A stretch of DNA of 64,000 nucleotides from Eubacteriaceae bacterium (lineage in GTDB: Bacteria; Bacillota; Clostridia; Eubacteriales; Anaerofustaceae). The DNA lies in assembly GCA_017531485.1 (NCBI GenBank), contig JAFXKY010000001.1, positions 1 through 64,000 of the forward strand. Direction: 5' to 3'. Both the position numbers and the translations under genes were made by a program. This document shows positions 17,843 through 24,770 of the stretch, one piece after another. The notes below the pieces were generated by a model, which was given only the letters and a program-made list of their open reading frames with translations, was not told where the DNA came from and did no database searches. Each line of letters begins with the position of its first letter. The first letter of the stretch is position 1.

Positions 17843-18183
17843 GTTTTTGTTCCTTTCTTTGATCATGAAGTTCTTTTTCATTATATACTAATGTAAAGCA
17901 AAATTCGACTGGGAATTCATTTATTTTTCGTTAGCTTTCAGTTATATGAGTTATTTGCATGTTAAATATTGTTTTAATTTTGTCGCATAATACTTGATTA
18001 TCCAACATTAATAACACAAAAATATCTGTAAATACGAAAAATACATCAAATATTTTGTCTGTTTTACATATATTTCCATTCTCCTGCTCCTCCCCGGGAT
18101 CCGACACTCCATTACGCATCAATTGCAATACATTGACAAAATAAGGCAATAAATAGTATCATGTAAAAAAAAACGAGGTCATT
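17843..18183. promoter_or_regulatory. Divergent intergenic region with two-component promoter
   Basis: On the plus strand TTGACA (18133-18138) and TATCAT (18157-18162) are 18 bp apart, about 20 bases before the response-regulator start, with ACGAGG as ribosome site. A short minus-strand frame here (17931-18149) has no ribosome site and covers this promoter, so it was not called. Otherwise the stretch is AT-rich without recognisable structure. Confidence 0.5.
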
Positions 18184-18864
18184 ATGATATACATACTTGA
18201 TGATGAAGAATATACCTGTGAAATCGTAAGCTATCTGTTCACAAACTCCGGAATACGTAACAAATTCTTTACTTCCCCATCAGAATTCTGGGAAGAAATG
18301 AAAGTCGACATTCCGGATCTGATAATTCTCGACGTGATGATTCCCGAAGAAGACGGCCTTACGATCATCAAAAAAATAAGAACAAATGACGATACCTGTA
18401 ATATCCCTGTGATAATGTTATCAGCAAAAGATCAGGAACTCGATATAGTCAAAGGTTTTGATCTTGGGGCCGACGATTATGTCCGAAAGCCCTTCAGCTC
18501 AATGGAACTACTCGCAAGAGTAAAGGCATTGCTAAGACGGACTTCTGCAAATGCGCCGGAAATCCTGACATACGAAGGGATAACTGTTGAACCGTCGAAA
18601 TATCGCACTTATGTCGGAGGAGAACGTGTCAGTCTGACACAACGAGAGTTTGAACTTCTGGTATACCTCATCAGAAACAAAGAAACTGTACTGACGAGAG
18701 ATAAAATATATACGGATGTATGGGGAGCAAAATGCCTGAACGAAAGCCGTCCTGTGGATTTCCAGATTCACAACCTGAGAGAAAAACTCGGTGATGCAGG
18801 AACTCTTATCACTACTGTCCGCGGAGTTGGATATTATATGGGAGATAACATGAAAAATGAATAA
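18184..18864 (+). CDS. OmpR-family response regulator
   Basis: 226 residues: a receiver domain (1-120) with acidic pair DDEE (6-9), the phosphoacceptor Asp in LIILDVMIPEEDG, and the Lys of VRKPF, then a winged-helix DNA-binding domain (about 128-222) with LTQREFELLVYL and TTVRGVGYYM. It partners the sensor kinase whose gene overlaps its end by 8 bp. The divergent secreted-protein operon is a likely target, from position only. Confidence 0.93.
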   Translation: MIYILDDEEYTCEIVSYLFTNSGIRNKFFTSPSEFWEEMKVDIPDLIILDVMIPEEDGLTIIKKIRTNDDTCNIPVIMLSAKDQELDIVKGFDLGADDYVRKPFSSMELLARVKALLRRTSANAPEILTYEGITVEPSKYRTYVGGERVSLTQREFELLVYLIRNKETVLTRDKIYTDVWGAKCLNESRPVDFQIHNLREKLGDAGTLITTVRGVGYYMGDNMKNE

Positions 18865-20527
18865 AAAAATATTTAACAGCATCTTCTCGATCTCTCTTAC
18901 AATAGTCCTTGTATCATTACTCTTGTTTGCCGAAGTCTTTCATGCCCACTCCACTGCAGAGATTGACAAACAATTAAAATACGAAGCAACGATCATCAGG
19001 ATCGGGCTGGAGAAATTCGGAACGGATTTTTTTGAACAACTCGTTGACACACCGATAATATACGCCAACATCACTTATATAGACGAGTACGGAAATGTAC
19101 TTTTCAGTACCTCTGAGTCACACGACTTCAAAGAGAGATTTTATATGAGTAAAGACGTTCAGCGCGCACTGCAGACCGGTGAAGGATACACGAGCAAAAG
19201 AGGAGATTCGGTTTGTGAATCCATACGATATTTCTCCATTTTCATACCCGAATACAATATCCTCCGCATTTCCGCACCATACCCTTCTTTATTGGGGATA
19301 TTAAAGAATAATTCTGTGTACCTCATATTCATCTCAGGATTACTCGCCGCCCTGACTTTTATTGTATCAAAAGACAAGGCCCGAAAGATTACTGTTCCTA
19401 TAAACAATATCAACTTATCCAAACCGACGATCCCTGACGGCTATGATGAAATATCTCCGTTAGTCGAAAGGATAAATGAGCAGAATGACAAAATAAAAAA
19501 ACAGATTGAAGAAATAAAGTACAGACAAGAGCAATTCGATATCATTGCGGACAGCATGCAGGAAGGCATCATAATCGTGAACGCTGATATGAGTATACTC
19601 AGCATAAATAAAAGCGCAAGGATAATATTCAATACATGTGAAGGCAATGTTTCCCGTATTAAAAATGCGTATGATTTTCCTGAAGTTGTCCTGAACAACA
19701 TAAAGAAGAGCTTATCGGGAGAAGTATATAACGACATCATAAAAATAAATAATATTTACTATGAGATCATTTCCTGCCCTGTTTATAAAGACGATGGTAC
19801 TGTTGCGGGGATAGCCACGATAATGCTGAATGTAATGCAGCGCATCGAAAATGAACGGATAAGACGTGAATTCACATCAAACGTATCTCACGAACTTAAA
19901 ACCCCCCTGACTCACATTTACAGCATTGCCGAAATGATTACTAACAACGTGATCAAAACGGAAGATATTCCCCACTTTGTTGAAATAATACAAAACGAAT
20001 CAAACAGAATGATCCGGCTTATAAAAAACATAATGCATCTTTCGAGGCTTGATGAAGGACAGGTCAAGAATGACCGCATTCCCGTAGATCTTTTCGGTGT
20101 TGCGGACAATGTCGTGCGCAGATACTCTGCTCTGGCATCCGAAAGAAACATCTCCATTAAATTAAACGGAGATTCAATAATAATATCCGGCGTTCTTTCA
20201 TTTATCGAAGAAATAATCGCAAATATTATCGAAAATGCGATTAAATATAACAAAGATAACGGTGACATAATTGTCGATATATCTTCCGACGAAGAAAATG
20301 CATGTATAAAAGTTTCAGATACGGGAATAGGAATTCCTGATACAGAGACAAAGCGGATATTTGAACGCTTCTACCGCGTGGATAAAAGCCACTCGCGGAT
20401 CGTTTCAGGAAACGGACTCGGTCTTTCAATAGTCAAACATGCCGTGGAATTCCATCATGGAACAATAAATATTGACAGCACATACGGCAAGGGAACAACG
20501 ATTACGGTTACACTGCCGATAAAATAA
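18857..20527 (+). CDS. PhoR-type sensor histidine kinase
   Basis: 556 residues. Two membrane segments (about 8-26 and 154-172) enclose an extracellular sensing region. Then come a linker coiled coil, a PAS domain (about 225-330: DSMQEGIIIVNADMSILSINKSARIIF), the H-box VSHELKTPLTH, the N-box NIIENAIKYNKDNG, and the ATP-lid motifs DTGIGIP, FERFYRV and GNGLGLSIVKH. All catalytic motifs are intact. Its start overlaps the regulator gene, so the pair is translationally coupled. The ligand is unknown. Confidence 0.92.
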   Translation: MNKKIFNSIFSISLTIVLVSLLLFAEVFHAHSTAEIDKQLKYEATIIRIGLEKFGTDFFEQLVDTPIIYANITYIDEYGNVLFSTSESHDFKERFYMSKDVQRALQTGEGYTSKRGDSVCESIRYFSIFIPEYNILRISAPYPSLLGILKNNSVYLIFISGLLAALTFIVSKDKARKITVPINNINLSKPTIPDGYDEISPLVERINEQNDKIKKQIEEIKYRQEQFDIIADSMQEGIIIVNADMSILSINKSARIIFNTCEGNVSRIKNAYDFPEVVLNNIKKSLSGEVYNDIIKINNIYYEIISCPVYKDDGTVAGIATIMLNVMQRIENERIRREFTSNVSHELKTPLTHIYSIAEMITNNVIKTEDIPHFVEIIQNESNRMIRLIKNIMHLSRLDEGQVKNDRIPVDLFGVADNVVRRYSALASERNISIKLNGDSIIISGVLSFIEEIIANIIENAIKYNKDNGDIIVDISSDEENACIKVSDTGIGIPDTETKRIFERFYRVDKSHSRIVSGNGLGLSIVKHAVEFHHGTINIDSTYGKGTTITVTLPIK

Positions 20528-20558
20528 ATGACCTTTACACGAAGCAAAATACTTTATT

Positions 20559-20583
20559 CCCGCAGTCGACTGTGGGATTTTTC
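20559..20583 (+). terminator. Terminator of the two-component operon
   Basis: CCCGCAG and CTGTGGG pair around TCGA, followed by ATTTTT, 32 bases after the kinase stop. Confidence 0.75.
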
Positions 20584-21511
20584 ATTTGACACTGACCGCC
20601 AGTTCCGAAATTCCGTTAAGCGCATCGCTGAACCAAGAGAAGCTTCCGCCCATTCCCTCCTCTCCGAGAGATGTGATGAGGTTCATGACAGCATCCGTAA
20701 CCGGTGCGAATGCTTCCGTTATCTGTGTCCAGACTTCGTCAACCGCAGCTCCGAATTCTTCGTTTGTTGACATCAGGTTCGAGAACATTTCAACGATTGT
20801 TCCCAGAACACCTGCCGCAAGGGCAAAGCCTCCGCCGAATGAAAGTGCTTTTTCTCCGAATGAGCTTTCCATGTCATCTCCGAGATCTCTCATCATATCT
20901 GTAACATCATCGCTGCCTTCCTTGATTCCGTCTACGAGACCTTCTGTTATGTACTCGCCGTATTTCTTAAACACTTTTGAAGGAGATTGGATTTTTTCTT
21001 TATCCTTAAAAGCATCCTCCATTGTTTTCCCGAGATCTACCATGGTCTTTTCAAGACTATTAAAAGTATCTTTTACACCGGCATTGATCCCTTCGCCCAG
21101 AGCTTTGCCGACTTCTTTGAATTTTTTATTCAGATTTTTTGTATGTCCCTGAGCCTTGAATGCGCTGTCTCCGACAGCTTTTAATGCTCCGTCAAGTGTT
21201 TCAAGGGCTTTTCGGTATTCTCCCAACGATGACTTTGAGTTTTTGCACAGCTTATTTAATTCTTCAATCTCTTTAGTTGCAGATTTAGATTTTAACAATC
21301 CTGCAAAATCAAAAGCACCACTGAACAATGTAAAAATCTCACTCGAAATTGAAAGTGCTTTTTCCCAAAATGATTCTTCAAATTTAGGAGTGATTGTAAT
21401 ACTCTGCAATTTAACAGACAAAGATGAATAAATACTTTCTACTGCTGCAACGTCTAATTGGGGTATTATAGTTACTTCACAAGTATTTTCTATTATAGTT
21501 TCTTTAGTCAT
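20582..21511 (-). CDS. Short phage tail tape-measure-like protein
   Basis: 309 residues from the ATG that follows AAAGGAG. The middle carries SPSKVFKKYGEYITEGLV, a motif near the end of many siphophage tape-measure proteins, followed by a glycine-rich hydrophobic stretch (FGGGFALAAGVLGTIVEMF). Tape-measure proteins are normally far longer and set tail length, so this is an internally deleted or hybrid remnant. The N-terminal 45 residues are duplicated at 22.1-22.2 kb. It lies downstream of the tail chaperone genes in the normal phage order, but seven opposing small genes now separate them. Confidence 0.65.
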   Translation of the reverse strand: MTKETIIENTCEVTIIPQLDVAAVESIYSSLSVKLQSITITPKFEESFWEKALSISSEIFTLFSGAFDFAGLLKSKSATKEIEELNKLCKNSKSSLGEYRKALETLDGALKAVGDSAFKAQGHTKNLNKKFKEVGKALGEGINAGVKDTFNSLEKTMVDLGKTMEDAFKDKEKIQSPSKVFKKYGEYITEGLVDGIKEGSDDVTDMMRDLGDDMESSFGEKALSFGGGFALAAGVLGTIVEMFSNLMSTNEEFGAAVDEVWTQITEAFAPVTDAVMNLITSLGEEGMGGSFSWFSDALNGISELAVSVK

Positions 21512-21524
21512 TTCTACTCCTTTC

Positions 21525-21553
21525 TTGACTTTAAATTTTCTCCATGTTATACT
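21525..21553 (+). promoter_or_regulatory. Promoter of small membrane genes A and B
   Basis: TTGACT (21525-21530) and TATACT (21548-21553) are separated by 17 bp. The -35 box overlaps the ribosome site region of the divergent tape-measure gene. Confidence 0.65.
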
Positions 21554-21575
21554 TAATAAAAACGCGGAGAATAAT

Positions 21576-21740
21576 ATGTTTTTCAAAATTACACTTATTG
21601 CATTTTCATACGCAAAGTGGATTCCCGTATTAAACAAGGTATTAGATACTATTAAACACATACAGGATTGGGCTGGTATGTTGTTAGTATGTTCTGTTTT
21701 GTCTGTAATTATAGTTACTGTATACAGCTCAACAAGATAA
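21576..21740 (+). CDS. Small single-pass membrane protein A (54 aa)
   Basis: 54 residues: an N-terminal aromatic/basic segment (MFFKITLIAFSYAKW), an amphipathic middle (VLNKVLDTIKHIQDW), a membrane helix (about 34-49) and YSSTR. GCGGAG precedes the ATG. First of seven small plus-strand genes of the same layout. The sequence shares FSY with protein C in the same position. No family was recognised. A holin-like, toxin-like or superinfection-type role is possible but unproven. Confidence 0.65.
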   Translation: MFFKITLIAFSYAKWIPVLNKVLDTIKHIQDWAGMLLVCSVLSVIIVTVYSSTR

Positions 21741-21760
21741 ATGCTGTCAGGAGATTCACG

Positions 21761-21928
21761 ATGAATTTTGACTTTTATTCATACACAATTACATTTCCCG
21801 GTATGTCTGAAAAGGAAATATTCAGGGAGCTATTAATAAAGATTTCACAGGAGTCACTGATACTAATCCTATTACTTGTAGCGAGTGTTGCAATGTTACT
21901 TGTTGCATTCAGACAACTAAAAAGATAG
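21761..21928 (+). CDS. Small single-pass membrane protein B (55 aa)
   Basis: 55 residues with a polar N-terminal half (FPGMSEKEIFRELLIKISQE) and a C-terminal membrane helix (LILILLLVASVAMLLVAF) ending RQLKR. The strong AGGAG site supports the start. It is 20 bp behind gene A under the same promoter. The stop falls at the edge of the duplicated tape-measure scrap on the other strand. Confidence 0.65.
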   Translation: MNFDFYSYTITFPGMSEKEIFRELLIKISQESLILILLLVASVAMLLVAFRQLKR

Positions 21929-22238
21929 TTTTTTTATTTACTACAAACGCTTCCGTTATCTGCGTCCAGACTTCGTCAACCGCAGCTCCGAATTCTTCGT
22001 TTGTTGACATCAGGTTCGAGAACATCTCGACGACCGTTCCCAGAACACCTGCGGCAAGGGCAAAGCCTCCGCCGAATGAAAGCGCTTTTTCCAAAAATGA
22101 TTCTTCAAATTTAGGAGTGATTGTAATACTCTGCAATTTAACAGACAAAGATGAATAAATACTTTCTACTGCTGCAACGTCTAATTGGGGTATTATAGTT
22201 ACTTCACAAGTATTATCTATTGTAGTTTCTTTAGTCAT
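21909..22238 (-). pseudogene. Internally deleted duplicate of the tape-measure gene
   Basis: The first 45 codons and the segment EKALSFGGGFALAAGVLGT to WTQITEAF match the gene at 20.6-21.5 kb almost exactly, but the roughly 180 codons between are gone. The join falls at GAAAGTGCTTTTTC (minus-strand complement), a sequence present twice in the parent copy, so recombination between short direct repeats explains it. After ITEAF it runs into unrelated residues and stops. The copied block includes the start region and the divergent promoter area. Confidence 0.8.
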
Positions 22239-22251
22239 TTCTACTCCTTTC

Positions 22252-22280
22252 TTGATATTTCCTCCCCAATATTATATAAT
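22252..22280 (+). promoter_or_regulatory. Promoter of small membrane genes C-E
   Basis: TTGATA (22252-22257) and a perfect TATAAT (22275-22280) with a 17-bp spacer. As at 21.5 kb, the -35 box touches the start region of the opposing tape-measure copy, so this divergent arrangement has been duplicated. Confidence 0.7.
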
Positions 22281-22310
22281 TATAAAAATGTTTTTTTGGG
22301 GGATAGCATT

Positions 22311-22493
22311 ATGTTATTCTTTATGAATCCTATAGTTGCTTTTTCTTACAGAAAAGGAATTGAAGTACTTATCAATATAGCTCCTTATGCTGAACTTTTT
22401 TTTACTATAGGTGGTTTTACTTTTGTAGCTTTCATTGCTATTTATTTCGTCATAGGGGCATTTAAGCTTGTTAAACAAACTTTTTCGAGGTGA
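22311..22493 (+). CDS. Small single-pass membrane protein C (60 aa)
   Basis: 60 residues: MLFFMNPIVAFSYRKG, an amphipathic part, a membrane helix (about 31-50) and the basic end KLVKQTFSR. GGGGGA lies upstream of the ATG. The N-terminus resembles protein A (both MxFF...AFSY). First gene of the second block of the array. Confidence 0.65.
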   Translation: MLFFMNPIVAFSYRKGIEVLINIAPYAELFFTIGGFTFVAFIAIYFVIGAFKLVKQTFSR

Positions 22494-22500
22494 GTGATAT

Positions 22501-22674
22501 ATGCATACAACGGTAGCAACAATATATGATTTAATTCAGACCACCGGTGGAGAAAAAGACTTGTTCTTTTTCTTGCTTCAGACCGTCCTCGCAGATGTAC
22601 TATTAGGAGTCCTTTGTTGGTCTTTAGCTACTATAGTTTTTGCGAGACTTGTAAGCCTGATAAGAGACGAATGA
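22501..22674 (+). CDS. Small single-pass membrane protein D (57 aa)
   Basis: 57 residues: a polar start (MHTTVATIYDLIQTTGGEKD), a long hydrophobic helix (about 21-47) and SLIRDE. GAGGTGAGTGAT precedes the ATG, and the gene follows C after 7 bp, so the two are co-translated. The C-terminus is less basic than in its neighbours. Confidence 0.6.
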   Translation: MHTTVATIYDLIQTTGGEKDLFFFLLQTVLADVLLGVLCWSLATIVFARLVSLIRDE

Positions 22675-22717
22675 ACAATCAAATCCTTCATCGCATTGAT
22701 ATTTGGAGGTGTATAGT

Positions 22718-22885
22718 ATGTTTGATTTTGTGATAAGTACGTATTTTCTGACCGTAATAAGTACATTGAGAGACTTTACTGACAAGATGATAAATGTCGG
22801 ATATTTGTTTATGTTTCTTGGAGCTATCATAATTACTGTTTGTACAGTAATAGACACTTATCTTGAACATTTTAAAAGGCGATGA
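22718..22885 (+). CDS. Small single-pass membrane protein E (55 aa)
   Basis: 55 residues: MFDFVISTYFLTVIS, a short amphipathic part (TLRDFTDKMIN), a membrane helix (about 28-47) and the basic end EHFKRR. TTTGGAGG lies 8 bases before the ATG, a strong site. Third gene of the second block. Confidence 0.65.
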   Translation: MFDFVISTYFLTVISTLRDFTDKMINVGYLFMFLGAIIITVCTVIDTYLEHFKRR

Positions 22886-22892
22886 TATTATA

Positions 22893-23016
22893 ATTATCCC
22901 CTTCCAAACTCCCGATTAAACCTTATAGCATACGCCTCAAACAGCTTTGAATCCGTGTCTGCCGTATCTTCATCTTCTCCGCTGAGATCAACCGGTCTCT
23001 TTTTCTTCCTTTCTTT
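22893..23016 (-). pseudogene. Duplicated 3' end of the tail chaperone gene
   Basis: The minus strand encodes RPVDLSGEDEDTADTDSKLF, then EAYAIRFNRE, nearly identical to the last 35 residues of the chaperone at 23.5-23.8 kb, then diverges (FGRG and a stop). There is no start. It separates small genes E and F, so each block of small genes abuts a copied scrap of the neighbouring tail gene. Confidence 0.75.
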
Positions 23017-23061
23017 ATAATATTGTGTTATAATGTAGCAAACATTATCTTGGAGGGGAAT

Positions 23062-23250
23062 ATGTCACTTCAAACGTTTCCGTTGTCCGTCTGTACATTT
23101 TTTAATGTCATCGCATCAACAACAGATGCCCAGATTGCAAAGTATAAAAGAATTGCTGACATACTCTATTACATCGGTTGGACCGAAGTTGTTATTGTTG
23201 GATTGATCATGCTTGCCATTCTCAGAGTCATCTATGTTGACAAGGCTTAA
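23062..23250 (+). CDS. Small single-pass membrane protein F (62 aa)
   Basis: 62 residues: MSLQTFPLSVCTFFNVIAST, a polar linker (DAQIAKYKRIADIL), a membrane helix (about 36-57) and VDKA. TTGGAGG precedes the ATG at good spacing, and a TATAAT box lies at 23039-23044, 18 bases upstream. First gene of the third block. Confidence 0.65.
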   Translation: MSLQTFPLSVCTFFNVIASTTDAQIAKYKRIADILYYIGWTEVVIVGLIMLAILRVIYVDKA

Positions 23251-23266
23251 TATTACGGAGGTAAAT

Positions 23267-23452
23267 ATGCAGTCTTTTTCATTATATTTCATAGTTGCAA
23301 GTGTCTCTTATTACAAATCACTCATTAAGAGATACTTAATAGAAGATATTGCTGCATTTTTTGTCATAATAATTATGTCTTTTGCTCTTATTATGGCAAA
23401 GAAGCTTAAAAAGAAATACAAAGCTATGCGCAACAAATCAGATTCTGAATAA
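23267..23452 (+). CDS. Small single-pass membrane protein G (61 aa)
   Basis: 61 residues: MQSFSLYFIVASVSYYKS, a membrane helix (about 25-43: EDIAAFFVIIIMSFALIMA) and a strongly basic tail (KKLKKKYKAMRNK). ACGGAGG lies 6 bases before the ATG. Last gene of the array; a terminator follows at 23.5 kb. Confidence 0.68.
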   Translation: MQSFSLYFIVASVSYYKSLIKRYLIEDIAAFFVIIIMSFALIMAKKLKKKYKAMRNKSDSE

Positions 23453-23494
23453 GTATACAGCATACATAAAGTACCGTTAAATCGACATTCCCCC

Positions 23495-23518
23495 GCCTGT
23501 CCACCCGACAGGCTTTTT
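23495..23518 (+). terminator. Terminator of the small membrane gene array
   Basis: GCCTGTC and GACAGGC pair around a 5-nt loop, followed by TTTTT. It ends the plus-strand array just at the 3' end of the opposing tail chaperone gene. Confidence 0.75.
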
Positions 23519-23846
23519 ACATAGGCATATTATTCTTCATTTCCCGATTAAACCTTATAGCATACGCTTCAAACAGCTTTGAATCCGTATCTGCCGTATC
23601 TTCTTCACCGCTGAGATCGATCGGCTTCTGCGGATAGCTGTGCTTGTCTGAAAGACAAGCAGATATTGCATGAGCATTGTACATACCGTTCAACCATGCC
23701 TGGAGATTGATATGTTGTTGCTTTTCTTCAAGCTTTTTTCTGTATGCCTCGATGAATGCATTCAGTTTATTCGGATTCAATCTCCAGAACAGTTCATAAT
23801 CAACACCTATGTATATCCCTTCCGGAAGATAGACTTTTTCGATCAT
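23517..23846 (-). CDS. Phage tail assembly chaperone, T-type part
   Basis: 109 residues, alpha-helical (LFWRLNPNKLNAFIEAYRKK, then a C-terminal KLFEAYAIRFNRE). An ATG at 23846 has a GGGAG site. The same frame is open further upstream through the end of the preceding gene, allowing a -1 frameshift fusion from it. In siphophages the G and G-T products assist tail polymerisation around the tape measure. The short minus-strand tail module here has no capsid, lysis or integrase genes. Confidence 0.65.
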   Translation of the reverse strand: MIEKVYLPEGIYIGVDYELFWRLNPNKLNAFIEAYRKKLEEKQQHINLQAWLNGMYNAHAISACLSDKHSYPQKPIDLSGEEDTADTDSKLFEAYAIRFNREMKNNMPM

Positions 23847-23887
23847 CTCCCGGAAGTTTTTATATTCACCTCTTTTTGTTCCTCTTT

Positions 23888-24172
23888 CTACGCTCCCGCT
23901 TTCTGTGCGAGTGCGAGAAAAAAACCGCTGTTCACCAATGCTTCTTCGATCTCTCTGAGCACTTCCTCAAGACCACCGCCGTTTACGAGATGTTCCTCGA
24001 GGATTCTTCCTGCTTCTTCAAGGTCGCCGTCAACTGCAAGTGCGATAAATCCTCTTACTGTGGAGAGTGTCTTGTTTTTGATGTTCGCGAGTTCAACTCC
24101 CATTTCCTCAAGATCACAGATTGTGTTAAATGTGATTTCCGGGATCTTGTATTCCTTGTTATTAAGTTTCAT
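23888..24172 (-). CDS. Phage tail assembly chaperone, G-type part
   Basis: 94 residues starting MKLNNKEYKIPEITFNTICD after AAAGGA. The size and the opening (LNNKEY, then a helical domain) fit siphophage gpG-like tail chaperones. Near the end the codons GGT TTT TTT CTC contain a T7 run at which ribosomes could slip to the T frame. It follows the tail-tube fragment and precedes the T-type gene, the canonical order. Confidence 0.65.
   Translation of the reverse strand: MKLNNKEYKIPEITFNTICDLEEMGVELANIKNKTLSTVRGFIALAVDGDLEEAGRILEEHLVNGGGLEEVLREIEEALVNSGFFLALAQKAGA
23918..23924 (-). promoter_or_regulatory. T7 slippery site for -1 frameshift (G to G-T)
   Basis: In the zero frame the minus strand reads GGT TTT TTT CTC. 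A -1 slip continues as SRTRTESGSVERGTKRGEY and then joins the T-type frame at MIEKVYLPEG without any stop. This matches the X XXY YYZ rule and the conserved programmed frameshift of siphophage tail chaperones. Confidence 0.65.
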
Positions 24173-24224
24173 TGTTTTTTCCTTTCTTTTTACCTTCGGG
24201 ATGCCCGAAGGCATCCCGTTTGTT

Positions 24225-24452
24225 TTAGGCTTCCATTGTTGTTTCTTCGTTTGCCTTGATTTCTGTTTCCGGCATTACGGAGATCTTCATATCAACAACC
24301 GCGTTCACACCGCCGCCTACAACGATAGCTTTGTGTTTGCCTGCCCATGTGAACTTGTCGCCGTTTCCGAATGCAAGCTCATATGTAGCTGCGGCTTTGA
24401 TTGCTGTGATTTCAGCAAATTTGTCTGCATCATAGTTTGCTGTGAATTCCAT
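24225..24452 (-). CDS. Fragment of a phage tail-tube-like protein
   Basis: 75 residues (MEFTANYDADKFAEITAIK, ending KISVMPETEIKANEETTMEA). The beta-rich C-terminal part and its place directly before the tail chaperones suggest the end of a major tail protein. It is about half the length expected or less. An AAGGA site precedes the ATG at 9 bases, so it could still be translated. The identity is weak. Confidence 0.4.
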   Translation of the reverse strand: MEFTANYDADKFAEITAIKAAATYELAFGNGDKFTWAGKHKAIVVGGGVNAVVDMKISVMPETEIKANEETTMEA

Positions 24453-24770
24453 TGCAGTATATCCTTACGTACATTCCACGAAATAGTTTCATCATGCAAT
24501 AAACGCTATATATCTCCCAACCTTTGGGATATCAGCTTTGCTTTCTATACAATATTTAAGCTATACAAAAATTGTAACTATACTAAAAGAGCCTATGGAA
24601 AATAACCCTAGACTCTTTATTTTTAAATGAGATATTCCATCAAAAACAGTGAATAAAAAGCAGACTCCTCAAACTATCCGGAGCCTGCTTCGACTTAATG
24701 CTAATATTGTATGTATTATTGTCACGTGATGCACATCCGGACAACAGTTGGCTGATTTTACAGTTAATTG
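24453..24770. other. Intergenic stretch with two hairpins
   Basis: AAAGAGCCTA and TAGACTCTTT (24586-24618), flanked by T and A runs, form a bidirectional terminator. AGCAGACTCC and GGAGCCTGCT (24659-24689) form a second that fits as terminator for the giant gene ending at 24771, since T-runs follow on the minus strand. No gene was seen. Confidence 0.5.

Noticed and set aside
17931-18149. 72-residue minus-strand frame before the response regulator
   Set aside because: It covers the predicted promoter, has no ribosome site and no family signal.
21909-22238. Second tape-measure protein as a functional gene
   Set aside because: It carries an internal deletion of about 180 codons and ends in unrelated residues, so it is a duplicate scrap.
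20582-24452. Complete prophage
   Set aside because: Only tail chaperone, tail-tube and tape-measure fragments are present. No integrase, capsid, terminase, lysis genes or attachment sites were seen.
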